A program made the translations under genes and the position numbers. The notes under the pieces are model-generated. The model was not told the DNA's origin and did no database searches. It was given only the letters and a program-made list of their open reading frames with translations. 64,000 nucleotides of DNA from G963665495 sp963677785 (GTDB lineage Bacteria; Desulfobacterota; Desulfovibrionia; Desulfovibrionales; Desulfovibrionaceae): contig CAXXDH010000003.1 in assembly GCA_963677785.2 (NCBI GenBank), positions 3,410,001 to 3,474,000 on the forward strand, read 5' to 3'. Below are positions 1 to 8,641 of the stretch, in pieces; position 1 is the first letter of the stretch, and each line of letters begins with the position of its first letter.

Positions 1-747
1 TCTGCCTGTGAGGATCTCCATGAACTTGCAGACTAGCACGGTAAATATCGGACCGGAGCCCACAGCGGAGAGCACGAACAGGAAGAAGGTCCAGGGCCAG
101 ATGAAGAAGCCTTCGCGGAAGGCGTAAGGACGGCTGAAAAGAACGCCGTACATGCCGCCCAGAGATCCTTGGTGGAAGAAGGACAGGAAAGCGCCCATGC
201 CCGCGAAGAGCGGCATCCAGACGTGGAAGTTGTGCGCGATCTTGTGCAGGATTTTGATTTTGTCCAGCTGCCTGTTTTCCAGGATCAGGGGCACGTATTC
301 AATGGTGAGCACGCCCAGGTAGCAGGTGATGCAGAACATTACTTCAACCAGCATGGAGTGGACATTGGGGTGCCAGAAACCGAACCACGAGCGGGCGGGC
401 TGGCCGACGTCCAGGCCGAGGACGATCATGGCGCCGGAGTAGCAGATGAAACCGACGATGACCGTGAGGTTGATGATATGCTTGAGCGGATCAATGTTCA
501 GGATGTAGCGCAGCAGGCCGGTGAAAAAGGCGCCGGCACCCAAAGCGATGACAGCCAGGTCGAACGTGATCCACAAGCCGAATCCGAAGTAGTTGTCCAG
601 GGCCGTGATGCCGAGTCCGAATCCGAGGATCCAGAGCACGGCGTAGGTTCCCCAGACAAGGAAAACGCCTATGAAGGCCAACCATCCCAGAAACTGCCAG
701 AAAGAGCAGCGGGGCAAGCCTTCAGGAAACAATTTTTCGTCAATCAT
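1..747 (-). CDS. qrcD: QrcD, NrfD-like membrane subunit of menaquinone reductase (3' end beyond window)
   Basis: Integral membrane subunit of the Qrc complex, expected to bind menaquinone and take electrons delivered by the periplasmic QrcABC subunits. The frame opens with ATG at 747 and stays open to base 1, giving 249 residues without a stop, so the gene is partial. The translation is strongly hydrophobic with at least six membrane-spanning stretches (for example around WLAFIGVFLVWGTYAVLWIL) and has NrfD/PsrC-family character. It follows qrcC with a 22-bp gap and is the last gene of the qrcABCD run visible here. Family assignment rests on hydrophobic pattern plus operon position. Confidence 0.9.
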   Translation of the reverse strand, partial: MIDEKLFPEGLPRCSFWQFLGWLAFIGVFLVWGTYAVLWILGFGLGITALDNYFGFGLWITFDLAVIALGAGAFFTGLLRYILNIDPLKHIINLTVIVGFICYSGAMIVLGLDVGQPARSWFGFWHPNVHSMLVEVMFCITCYLGVLTIEYVPLILENRQLDKIKILHKIAHNFHVWMPLFAGMGAFLSFFHQGSLGGMYGVLFSRPYAFREGFFIWPWTFFLFVLSAVGSGPIFTVLVCKFMEILTGR

Positions 748-769
748 GTTTTACCCCTTTGGCCTAAGG

Positions 770-1702
770 TTAAGCCTTCTTCTCGTCTTCGAGGAAATGG
801 TTGCCTTGTTTGCGTACCCATTCGCGCTCGGAGAGGTAGTAAACTTGAGGAAACATGCCCAGCTGTTCGAGCAGGCGGAAGGCATGCGGATTGATCTTTT
901 CGTGCAGTTCCTTGGTCAGCGAGTACCCGGGCGGGACGTCTTCGCCGAAGAGTTCCTCTTCTTCCGAGGTATGCGGATGTACCTGGCCGAACAGAATCTT
1001 GTATTCTTCTTCGCTGGGCTCTTCCGAGAACAGCACCTGATGCACTTTGTGCTCGGGGTCCATGAAGTTGCCGAACATGATGGCGCCGTTGGGACAAGCA
1101 TCCGTGCAAGCGGTGACGTAGGCGCCGTCAGGCAGGGCCTTGGGATCTTCGCCGGCCAGGCGGGCGCGGTCCTGGGCCTCCATCCAACGGTGGTGGCAGA
1201 ACGTGCATTTCTCCACCACGCCGCGCGGGCGTACGGAGGTGTTGGGCGTCAGGGTTTTTTCCATGCCCTTGGGCCAGTACGGATCGTACCAGTTGAAGTA
1301 GCGCGCGTGGTACGGGCAGGAAGCCATACAATACCGGCAACCGAAACAGCGCGGGTAGATCTGGCTGACGATGCCGCCGTCTTCGTCTTTTTTGGTGACT
1401 GTCGCGGGGCAGACGGGAACACAGGCGGGCTGGCCGCACTGCATGCACGGACGCGGCAGATAGGCGACGTCCGCTTCCGGGAAGTCCTTGCCGTTGTTGA
1501 GCTGATACACCAGCATCCAGGTGGTGGTCCGCATCTTGTTGGACATGTCCGTGGTGTGGTTGGCAAGGTCAAGCCTGTAGGAGAATGCGACGTTGTTCTC
1601 AGCCTGGCAGCTCACCATGCACGCGCCGCAGCCCGTGCATTTGTCCAGGTCTATGACCATTCCCCATCGAGTAGTATAATGTACGTGTTCATATCCATGC
1701 AT
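770..1702 (-). CDS. qrcC: QrcC, periplasmic iron-sulfur subunit of menaquinone reductase
   Basis: A 310-residue ferredoxin-like electron-transfer subunit that links the QrcB/QrcA part to membrane QrcD. Four cysteine clusters are visible in order: CTGCGACMVSC near residue 22, CMQCGQPACVPVCP near 88, CFGCRYCMASCP near 121, and a split final cluster CTFCHH...CTDACPNGA. This is the DmsB/PsrB arrangement. No signal peptide of its own is seen, as in family members exported as a complex with a Tat-carrying partner. It lies 18 bp after qrcB. The ATG at 1702 has a GGTG-type ribosome site upstream. Long reading frames on the opposite strand here are composition shadows. Confidence 0.93.
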   Translation of the reverse strand: MHGYEHVHYTTRWGMVIDLDKCTGCGACMVSCQAENNVAFSYRLDLANHTTDMSNKMRTTTWMLVYQLNNGKDFPEADVAYLPRPCMQCGQPACVPVCPATVTKKDEDGGIVSQIYPRCFGCRYCMASCPYHARYFNWYDPYWPKGMEKTLTPNTSVRPRGVVEKCTFCHHRWMEAQDRARLAGEDPKALPDGAYVTACTDACPNGAIMFGNFMDPEHKVHQVLFSEEPSEEEYKILFGQVHPHTSEEEELFGEDVPPGYSLTKELHEKINPHAFRLLEQLGMFPQVYYLSEREWVRKQGNHFLEDEKKA

Positions 1703-1720
1703 GGTTGAAACACCTTTTGC

Positions 1721-3904
1721 TTAGATTTTCTTAATTTCGACTTTGGTGTCCGTCCAAACAGGGAGGCCGGTTTCAGGCTCTTTCATCAGGGTCATGAGCG
1801 CTGAAATGTTGCTGCCCTTGTCTTTGGTGAACTCATCAAAGGCCGTATGGCCAAGGCCCAAGGGAGCCGCTACCACATCGTTCATGACACCTTCGAACAG
1901 GTTGACCATGACGACAAAGGAGGCGCTTTTGCTCGAAATGGCAACCTTCTGTCCTTCGGAGACGCCGAGCTTGGCAGCGGTGGCTTTGTTCATCTGAACA
2001 AAGGAGTAGCTTCCTTTCAGCTGGGTGTCGGGGATGGTCTTGAGGTTGAAATACGGCGTGGCCACATTGCCGGTGCCGTAGTTCAATTTGAACATGGGAG
2101 CCAGGGAAAGGGCCTCGGCTTTGTCCTTGAGAGGCAGCGACGCGGCGAGCAAAGCAGGCTTGAGGCTGAGTCCCGAACTCGGAATCTGCGTATTGGACTG
2201 AATGTACTTGCCGAGCAGATCGTCGAAAGAGGCCCCGAGTTGTTCTGTACGGGCGCTCAGGACATCCTTGAAGGAGCCGTAGCCCAGGTCCATGTTCAAG
2301 GCTTTGGCCAGCGCCAGGATGACGTCGCCGGTGGGGCGCGCATCCACAAGGGGCTTCACCACCGGGAAAACCGGGCTGTAGAGGCCGAAGCCGATGCCGT
2401 AGGGGTTGATGACGTCGTCAAAACGTTCAAGCCCCATGGGGGACGGAAGCACGAGATCGCAGAGCATGGCGGTTTCGTCCAGGAACTGCGAAAAGCTGAC
2501 CTTGATGGGGATTTTTTTCAACGCCGCGGTCATTTCTTTGGGCTGCGGCAATCCATAGGCCGGGTTGGCTTCGTACACGAACAAGATGGCCGGAGCTTTA
2601 TCCGTTCCGCCCGCGATGTTGGCAAGGTAGCTGACGGGATCCCTGCTCAGAACAGCCGTACGGTCCATGGCGGCTTTGATGACTTTGGGAATGTCCGGAA
2701 TGGCCTGCATGCCGCCGGGCTTGTTCAGGCCGCCGAGCAGGAGGTTCAGTGCAATACCGGCAATGATGGTGGCGGTGCTTTCGCCCTGTCCGATGGGCGA
2801 GCCCACGATGACCACCGGCTTGGAAGCTGCTTTGAGCTTTTTGGCCAGTGCGGTGAGCGCTTCCGGAGAGACACCGGTGAGCGCCTGCACTTTTTCCGGA
2901 GTATACTGCTTGGCGAGTTTTTTGAATCCGGCAAAGTCCTTGACTCCGGTCATGGTGCTGCCGCCGGCGACCGCGGTGCTGTCCGTGGCTTCGACGGTCT
3001 CGGTCAGGCTGCCTTCCGGCGTACTGACGGTCTGGCTTACGGCGGTTTCACTCACCACCGCGCCGCCCTCGATGAGCAGGTTGCACAAGCCCATGGCCAG
3101 GTAGCCTTCGGTGCCGGGCTTCAGCGGCAGCCACTGCGATACGGTGCCGGTGTTGTTTTTGACCGGCCCGGCGTAAATGTATTCGGCCTTGGCCTTTTCT
3201 CCGTGCGGGTGCGAGGCGGAAAACGCACGGCGTTGCAGTACGGCCGGGCCCCAGGATTCCAGGATATCGGCGCCGATGGCGAGCACCAGATCACTGTTGG
3301 CCGTGTCGAATCCGAGCTGCCCCTTGCCGCCCATGGCGATGTTCCAGGCCCGTGTTCCGGCCTGAGCTTCGGAAGGCATCAGGAAAAAACGGTCGGAGCC
3401 GCACTGTTTCGTGAAACCGGAAAGAACTTCGTTGATGGTGCCGTTCTGGTCGCCGCTGATAAACGCGAGCTGGTTTTTGAGCCCTTTGATGGACCCCAGC
3501 TTTTTGCGCAGCAGTTCCAGGGCTTCATCCCAGGAGATGGAAACGAATGTTCCGTCGAGCCCTTTTTTCAGCGGTCTTTTCACCCTGGCAGGGCTGTAAA
3601 GAAGTTGTACTTCAGCCGCGGCAAGCGAGGAAATTTTTCCACCGGACAGCGGATTCTTGGGATCGCCCAAAGTGCGGACGGGCAAGCCCTTTACGGTACG
3701 CACGCGCATGCCGCATGCCGAGGGGCAGAGTTTGCTTGTCGTGGGAATATAGCCGTTTTCGCCCCGGGGAATTCTCGGAACCCACGGCCAGTTTTGCGTC
3801 CAAATCGAAATATCGTCGGTCAGTTTCCATGGGATGGGCGTAAACAGCGAGCCTACGGCGCCGCCCACCAGGAATTGGATAAATCCTCTTCTATCGAGTC
3901 CCAT
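1721..3904 (-). CDS. qrcB: QrcB, molybdopterin-oxidoreductase-like subunit lacking a usable Fe-S motif
   Basis: A 727-residue protein of the molybdopterin oxidoreductase superfamily. It starts MGLDRRGFIQFLVGGAVG, a twin-arginine signal, so it is probably Tat-exported. The usual four-cysteine Fe-S motif near the N-terminus is reduced to CPSACG, and the later cysteine is replaced (GGKISSLAAAEVQLLYSP where relatives have LCAKG). This agrees with known QrcB, which is a structural relative without the molybdenum cofactor. It sits between qrcA (13-bp gap) and qrcC. The role in electron flow to the menaquinone pool is inferred from the Qrc family, not visible in this sequence. Confidence 0.93.
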   Translation of the reverse strand: MGLDRRGFIQFLVGGAVGSLFTPIPWKLTDDISIWTQNWPWVPRIPRGENGYIPTTSKLCPSACGMRVRTVKGLPVRTLGDPKNPLSGGKISSLAAAEVQLLYSPARVKRPLKKGLDGTFVSISWDEALELLRKKLGSIKGLKNQLAFISGDQNGTINEVLSGFTKQCGSDRFFLMPSEAQAGTRAWNIAMGGKGQLGFDTANSDLVLAIGADILESWGPAVLQRRAFSASHPHGEKAKAEYIYAGPVKNNTGTVSQWLPLKPGTEGYLAMGLCNLLIEGGAVVSETAVSQTVSTPEGSLTETVEATDSTAVAGGSTMTGVKDFAGFKKLAKQYTPEKVQALTGVSPEALTALAKKLKAASKPVVIVGSPIGQGESTATIIAGIALNLLLGGLNKPGGMQAIPDIPKVIKAAMDRTAVLSRDPVSYLANIAGGTDKAPAILFVYEANPAYGLPQPKEMTAALKKIPIKVSFSQFLDETAMLCDLVLPSPMGLERFDDVINPYGIGFGLYSPVFPVVKPLVDARPTGDVILALAKALNMDLGYGSFKDVLSARTEQLGASFDDLLGKYIQSNTQIPSSGLSLKPALLAASLPLKDKAEALSLAPMFKLNYGTGNVATPYFNLKTIPDTQLKGSYSFVQMNKATAAKLGVSEGQKVAISSKSASFVVMVNLFEGVMNDVVAAPLGLGHTAFDEFTKDKGSNISALMTLMKEPETGLPVWTDTKVEIKKI

Positions 3905-3917
3905 ACTCTAACACCCC

Positions 3918-4550
3918 TTATTTATGGCACGTAAAACAGGCGTTGTTCGCATTAGTGTTTTCACGATGTTCCGGAATGGCATGGCACTCCTCACAGGCCC
4001 ACATCTTCATGGTGTCCTTGCTGTAGCCTGTCAGCCTGTTCTCATTAAATGCAGGAGGCGTGTCCGCTTCAGCAACATTCGGGTGGCAATGGTTGCAAAG
4101 CGCTACTTCACTGAAATCATGACATTCGCCGCATTTATCCATGTTGTGGACAGCATGGCTGAAAAATACGTTATCCGGCTGTTTCTGGTAGACCAACCAA
4201 GGAACCTCTTTATCGACGCTCAGGTATTTGTCGATATATTTGGTTTCTGCGGGATCCTCACCCATGGCTTCGGAATGGCACTCGCCGCACTTCTCGTTGT
4301 TGGGAAGTCCGTTGTACGTGCCGTCTTCGTTGAAGTAGTGGCAGTCCTCACAGGCCATGCCTCCGTCTTCCACGTGGACGGGATGGCTGAACCTGACTGG
4401 CTGGTTTTCCTGGCTGAATAACGCCTTGGGAAAAATCCACCAACCCACAACCAGAGCCAAGACAATTCCCACGAAAAAGGGTGCGACGCCGCAGCAGCTC
4501 TTGGAGCACTGAGGTTGGCCGCTCTGATCACAACTGTGTTTTTCCTCCAT
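3918..4550 (-). CDS. qrcA: QrcA, hexahaem cytochrome c
   Basis: A 210-residue multihaem cytochrome that accepts electrons from the periplasmic type I cytochrome c3 pool and passes them into the Qrc complex. Six CxxCH haem motifs are visible: CEDCH, CGECH, CGECH, CNHCH, CEECH and CFTCH. One N-terminal membrane anchor (about residues 24-42, PFFVGIVLALVVGWWIF) follows a Cys-rich cytoplasmic tip. First gene of the qrcABCD run; the ATG at 4550 is preceded by GGAAGGG. Haem number and gene order match the Desulfovibrio Qrc locus. Confidence 0.95.
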   Translation of the reverse strand: MEEKHSCDQSGQPQCSKSCCGVAPFFVGIVLALVVGWWIFPKALFSQENQPVRFSHPVHVEDGGMACEDCHYFNEDGTYNGLPNNEKCGECHSEAMGEDPAETKYIDKYLSVDKEVPWLVYQKQPDNVFFSHAVHNMDKCGECHDFSEVALCNHCHPNVAEADTPPAFNENRLTGYSKDTMKMWACEECHAIPEHRENTNANNACFTCHK

Positions 4551-5181
4551 AACCCTTCCGCCTCGTCTTGCGTTAACTAGGGCATGTTTCTAAATTCCTT
4601 TCCGCTATGCTTGGCCCAAAGTTCACCATGCAGCGTGTTCAGGAAAAAAGTCCTTTGACGTAGGCCACTACGCCTGCGGATCCTTTCTCCCTTCAGCCTT
4701 GCCTGGTGAAATTCTTGCTCAACCTCGCGGTGAAGTTAATTTAGAGGCACGCCTTAGAGATTAAAGTACACATATTTTACCTTACCTCGCCCGTCTTTAC
4801 TACGCACCGGGGGAACATCCTGTCAAGGTGATTTTATTCACAAAAGGTCTGCTGCAAGGCTTGGAGGCCAGTTGTGGAGGGGATTTGGAGGACCTTCAAG
4901 CATCTGTTACTTTAAAGACTATTTACAAAATTGTAAAAGGTGCGTCTCCAAGGCGCATTCAGCGGAAGTCCCCCGGAAGGGGCAAGCGTATTGCCGGTTC
5001 GGTGGCTGGGGAGTGTGAATGCGAAATGCTGAATCGTGGCTTCAGAGGATATTCGCCGCGCTGTCAGTGACTACCGGCCTCAGGTCAGTCTGATCAGTGG
5101 GCAATTTGTCTGCAGGAGCGGGGCTCGGCGTCCCGCTCCCGGATAGTACTGAGAAGCGCGTCCAAAAAAAGGAAATAGCGT
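4551..5181. other. Intergenic region upstream of qrc
   Basis: About 630 bp between the qrc operon and rfbC, both on the minus strand. It should hold the qrc promoter, but I see no convincing -35/-10 pair. A GC-rich hairpin with 8-bp arms (5115-5122 and 5132-5139) lies downstream of rfbC and could end that transcript, but lacks a T-run. An 80-codon plus-strand frame at 4828-5070 has no ribosome site and no recognisable sequence. Confidence 0.5.
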
Positions 5182-5757
5182 TTACTCGTTTTCGTAGGAA
5201 AAAGGCGAGGCAAAGTCTTTGAGAAAAGGCAGAAGCAGGTCTTTTTCGGAAAGTATGGGCTGATCCTGTCCGGGAAAAGGCCATTCAACGCCAATATCTG
5301 GATCATCCCAGCGCAGACCGGCGTCATGTTCCGGGGAGTAAGTGTCGTCAACCTTGTACAGGACCTCGGCGCCGGGCTCCAGAGTCAGATAACCGTGGGC
5401 AAAGCCTTTGGGGACAAAGAGTTGCTTGAAGTTATCTTTGCTCAAGGTCACACCCAGCCACTTTCCATAACTTGGAGAGCCCTGCCTGATGTCGACCACG
5501 ACGTCGTAGACAGAGCCGTTGATGGCGCGAACCAGTTTTGCCTGCGCTTTTGGGGGCGTTTGGAAGTGCAGTCCGCGCAGCACTCCCTGCTTTTCCGAGC
5601 GCGCGTGATTATCCTGTATGAAGTTTGTTGTGATTCCGTGTTCGGCGAAGAGAGGTGACTTGTAACTTTCCAAAAAAAATCCTCGGGAATCTCTGTGTAC
5701 TTGAGGTTTGATAATCCATACGCCGGCCAAGTCTGTAGCTGTGAAAAGCACGAGCAT
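5182..5757 (-). CDS. rfbC: dTDP-4-dehydrorhamnose 3,5-epimerase
   Basis: RmlC/RfbC, which epimerises dTDP-4-keto-6-deoxyglucose on the way to dTDP-rhamnose for surface polysaccharide. At 191 residues it has the normal family length. Family motifs are present: RGLHFQ (catalytic His), DVVVDIRQGSP, FVPKGFAHGYL and the Tyr-containing VLYKVDDTYSPEHDAGLRW. It is the last gene of a minus-strand run with the flippase and the solute-binding fusion protein, 32 bp after the latter, so a role in the same envelope glycan pathway is likely. The other rml genes are not in the window. Confidence 0.95.
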   Translation of the reverse strand: MLVLFTATDLAGVWIIKPQVHRDSRGFFLESYKSPLFAEHGITTNFIQDNHARSEKQGVLRGLHFQTPPKAQAKLVRAINGSVYDVVVDIRQGSPSYGKWLGVTLSKDNFKQLFVPKGFAHGYLTLEPGAEVLYKVDDTYSPEHDAGLRWDDPDIGVEWPFPGQDQPILSEKDLLLPFLKDFASPFSYENE

Positions 5758-5789
5758 CTCCTGCAGTTGTTGGGATGATTCGATAGAGG

Positions 5790-7058
5790 TCAGTTTTCAA
5801 AATCCAGATTTTCCGGAATGCGTTCATCTTGTACGGGCATTTTCGTCTGCGGCAGCAGCTGTGAAACCATGAACGTATCATAGCCGCCGGTTTCTTTGGA
5901 AACCACGACGAGCAGCTCGGGAGAGAACTCGTAGAGCAGACGGCGTTCGTTGGCAGATGGAGGTCTCACCCGTCCGAGGGGCGAGGTTGTCACCGCCGCG
6001 CGGATGTCGGATTCGCCGCTGGCCACCGCATTGAATACGGCGACTTCCAGGGCGCTGGAGGAGAGCTGTTGCAGTCCGTTTTCCACCGTGCAGCCCGTGT
6101 AAATCGCGCCGCTTTGTCCGATTACGGCCGCGCCGCTTCCGGATTTGGTATAGGGCGCGTACGAGTAGGAAGCGGCCTGTTCTGAAGACGCAAGCATGGC
6201 CTTGACTTCCTCGTCGGTCAATTCCTTGACAAACCACTTACGTACGAGCTGGTCGTAAATGCCCATTTCAACAACGATGCGCAGGCCTTCGTTGATCTGG
6301 CTCATCAGGGCCTGTTCATCCTTATTCAGCGCGTAATAAATATTGGCGACACTCAAAGGGGTGCCGACCGGGCTGATGTTGTTCAAGCCGAGTTTCCTCA
6401 TCAGGAAATAAGCAGTACGATCCGGGCCGCAATAGGTGTCGACTTCTTCACGATACAGGGCTTGAAGCGCTTCGGAGTCGGTTTCGTATTGTTTGACGAT
6501 CAGGCCGCCGAATTCTTCCAGGGTTGTCTGGTAAATGGATCCTTTACGCACCGAAGCCGTCTTGCCCCGCAATTGCTTGATATTGCCCACCCTGTCTCTG
6601 TTCTTGGTGAAAAGCCGCGTACGCATGTTCAAAATCGGTTTTTCATTGAACAGGTAGAGCAGCAGTCTTTGCTGGGTTTTTTCCAATCCGGAACTGATCT
6701 GGACATCTCCGGCCGAAAGTTCGATCAGCAGGCGCTGCAGGCTCAAAGGCCTGGTCAAAATCTGGATTCCCGTTTCAGCAAGAATCCGTTCCAGAAGCTC
6801 GATGTAAAAACCGCTGGCCTTGCCTTCTCGTTCGTAGGTAAAGGGAGGAGAGGCGTTGTCGTAACCGTAGTAGACGCGTTGGGGCGTTTCTGGGTCCTGC
6901 TGCGCGCGTACGGGTAGAGGAAGAACAAAAAGCGCTCCCAGAAGACACAACAGAACAAGCCCCCCTCCGGCAAAGCCGGATTTGCATGCGCTGCCGGCCC
7001 CGGTTACCTGGGCGGATTGCATGTTGCAAGCAATTGGCGCCGTAGCGTTGTGTATCAT
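5790..7058 (-). CDS. Exported solute-binding protein fused to a degenerate cytidine-deaminase-like domain
   Basis: 422 residues from the ATG at 7058, chosen because AAGG precedes it; a GTG ten codons earlier has no ribosome site. An N-terminal signal peptide (hydrophobic core LVLLCLLGALFVLPLPVRA) is followed by a family-3 extracellular solute-binding domain, about residues 55-280 (YGYDNASPPFTYE...GFYIELLERILAETG). Residues about 285-407 match the cytidine deaminase fold in order: helix, APYTKSGSGAAVI, YTGCTVENG, VAVFNAVASGESDIRAA, a closing YEFSPELLVVV and SQLLPQ. The zinc and catalytic residues are lost: the CAE motif is SAL, and PCGxC is PLGRV. It is therefore probably a non-catalytic ligand-binding module. 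It sits in an apparent operon between a flippase and rfbC. The ligand is unknown. Confidence 0.85.
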   Translation of the reverse strand: MIHNATAPIACNMQSAQVTGAGSACKSGFAGGGLVLLCLLGALFVLPLPVRAQQDPETPQRVYYGYDNASPPFTYEREGKASGFYIELLERILAETGIQILTRPLSLQRLLIELSAGDVQISSGLEKTQQRLLLYLFNEKPILNMRTRLFTKNRDRVGNIKQLRGKTASVRKGSIYQTTLEEFGGLIVKQYETDSEALQALYREEVDTYCGPDRTAYFLMRKLGLNNISPVGTPLSVANIYYALNKDEQALMSQINEGLRIVVEMGIYDQLVRKWFVKELTDEEVKAMLASSEQAASYSYAPYTKSGSGAAVIGQSGAIYTGCTVENGLQQLSSSALEVAVFNAVASGESDIRAAVTTSPLGRVRPPSANERRLLYEFSPELLVVVSKETGGYDTFMVSQLLPQTKMPVQDERIPENLDFEN

Positions 7059-7140
7059 TGCAATGGCCTTGTCTCCCGAATTGGTCACAAAGACAATCTG
7101 ACCCTAGGGTATATCGATGTGGAGTCCTTTTGCAACCGCT

Positions 7141-8589
7141 TTAGGCCTGATTTTTTTTCGCTTGGGCGGCGTTTTCATTGAACTGTTTACGCCACTGCCA
7201 GGCCAGCCAGACCACGGGAACCAGCGCCAGCGCCTCGGCCGCTTCCCGAAACAACCAGGTTTTTCCGGCGACGTACAATCCCGCACCCGCGCCGCAGGCC
7301 AGCAGCAGAAACAGCAGAGAGCGCAACGGGATCATCTGGAAGCGGATCTGGCAGTACCCCACGGTCATGCATCCCACGATGGCTTTTGTCAGCACAATGG
7401 CCAGACAGGTTCCCATCAGGGGGTTGGACGGAATGAGCACCGCGCAAAGGACCAGATTGACCAGCAAGCCCAGGATATAAAAGACCAGGAGCAGATTCTG
7501 CTTGCTGACGCTGATCATCAAATAGGCCGCGAGATTATGAATGAAGGCGCAAAGCACTGCAGGAACGAGCCAGCGCTGCATCCATACGGCGTCATGATAC
7601 TTGGGCCCGTAAATGAGCAAGATGATGCGGTCGCTTTCAATAAACAGTACGAACATGACGATGACCGAGGCCGCAAGCAGCCAGCGCGCCGTATCCTGGG
7701 CCAGGTTTTTGAATTCGTCCTTGTTGTGCACCCACAGCCGGGTCAGGATGGGGAAAAGGACTTTTCCGAGCAGCATGCCGGAAACCAGGGCGCAGATTCC
7801 TTCCACGGTTTGCCAGGTAACGCTGTATTGGGCGACGCCCTCCGGGCCTGCCGCGTTTTTGAGAAAGAAGATGTTGATCTTGTTGTAAAAAATTGCCGCC
7901 ACAGACATCAGGGTGAACACGATGCTGCTTTTCCAGGTCGCCCAGATTGATTTGAAGTTGCCGATGCCCGCCCGGAATTTGAGCCGCCTGATCATAGCGA
8001 ACGAGGCGCCTGACATGGTGGTCAGGGTTTCGATGAGTTTGAAGAAACCCACTGCCAGGGACGGCAGGCCCAGAGCCAGGGCCGTGAGCCCGTATCCGAA
8101 TCCCAGAGCGGCGCCGAGAGAGCGCAGGCGGCCTTCCACATCCTGGCGCCCGAGTATCTGAAAAACAACGTAGAACGAGCTGACCAGGGTTTCCAGTCCG
8201 ACCCCCGTGGCGATGATGATCACCAGCATCTTGAGGCCGGGCGTATATCCCTGCCAGAAAATGAACCCCAGCATGACGAGCCAGGCAATGCTGAGGATGA
8301 AGAATTTGATCAGGGTGAACTGGGTCAAAAGCACTGTCGGATAATTGTCCTTACGGGCCAGCATGGCTGAAAGATGCTGGTTGAGTCCGCATTCGGAAAC
8401 AAAGCGCAGGATTTGTCCGATGCTCATGGCCAGCATGAATTCTCCGAAAGTGACTTCGGACATACGTGCCAGGGAGATCTGGAAAGCCGTCTGGAAAAGT
8501 TCCCGGACCCAGTGCGCACTGAACAGATAGGCGAATTTTTTGAGCACACGGTGGGAACCGTGCTGTACGGGGGCGTTGGTATCGGTCAT
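7141..8589 (-). CDS. Polysaccharide flippase, Wzx/MATE-like membrane protein
   Basis: A 482-residue polytopic membrane protein with about 12-14 hydrophobic segments and the typical oligosaccharide-flippase N-terminus (SAHWVRELFQTAFQISLARM, then EFMLAMSIGQILRFVSECGL). Such proteins move lipid-linked oligosaccharide across the inner membrane. It lies 52 bp after the unknown gene at 8642-9415 and 82 bp before the solute-binding fusion, all on the minus strand with rfbC, so it likely belongs to one envelope-glycan operon. The substrate cannot be told from the sequence. Confidence 0.85.
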   Translation of the reverse strand: MTDTNAPVQHGSHRVLKKFAYLFSAHWVRELFQTAFQISLARMSEVTFGEFMLAMSIGQILRFVSECGLNQHLSAMLARKDNYPTVLLTQFTLIKFFILSIAWLVMLGFIFWQGYTPGLKMLVIIIATGVGLETLVSSFYVVFQILGRQDVEGRLRSLGAALGFGYGLTALALGLPSLAVGFFKLIETLTTMSGASFAMIRRLKFRAGIGNFKSIWATWKSSIVFTLMSVAAIFYNKINIFFLKNAAGPEGVAQYSVTWQTVEGICALVSGMLLGKVLFPILTRLWVHNKDEFKNLAQDTARWLLAASVIVMFVLFIESDRIILLIYGPKYHDAVWMQRWLVPAVLCAFIHNLAAYLMISVSKQNLLLVFYILGLLVNLVLCAVLIPSNPLMGTCLAIVLTKAIVGCMTVGYCQIRFQMIPLRSLLFLLLACGAGAGLYVAGKTWLFREAAEALALVPVVWLAWQWRKQFNENAAQAKKNQA

Positions 8590-8641
8590 AGTTATTCCGC
8601 GGCATGTCCGGCATGTCTGGCAGCGGGCATGCGCAATGGTA

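Noticed and set aside
671..3934. Long plus-strand open frames opposite qrcC and qrcB (345 and 695 codons)
   Set aside because: They lie antisense to clearly recognised genes, lack family sequence, and are His/Gly/Arg-rich as expected for mirror frames of GC-rich genes.
4828..5070. 80-codon plus-strand frame in the qrc upstream gap
   Set aside because: No ribosome site, no recognisable sequence, basic low-information product.
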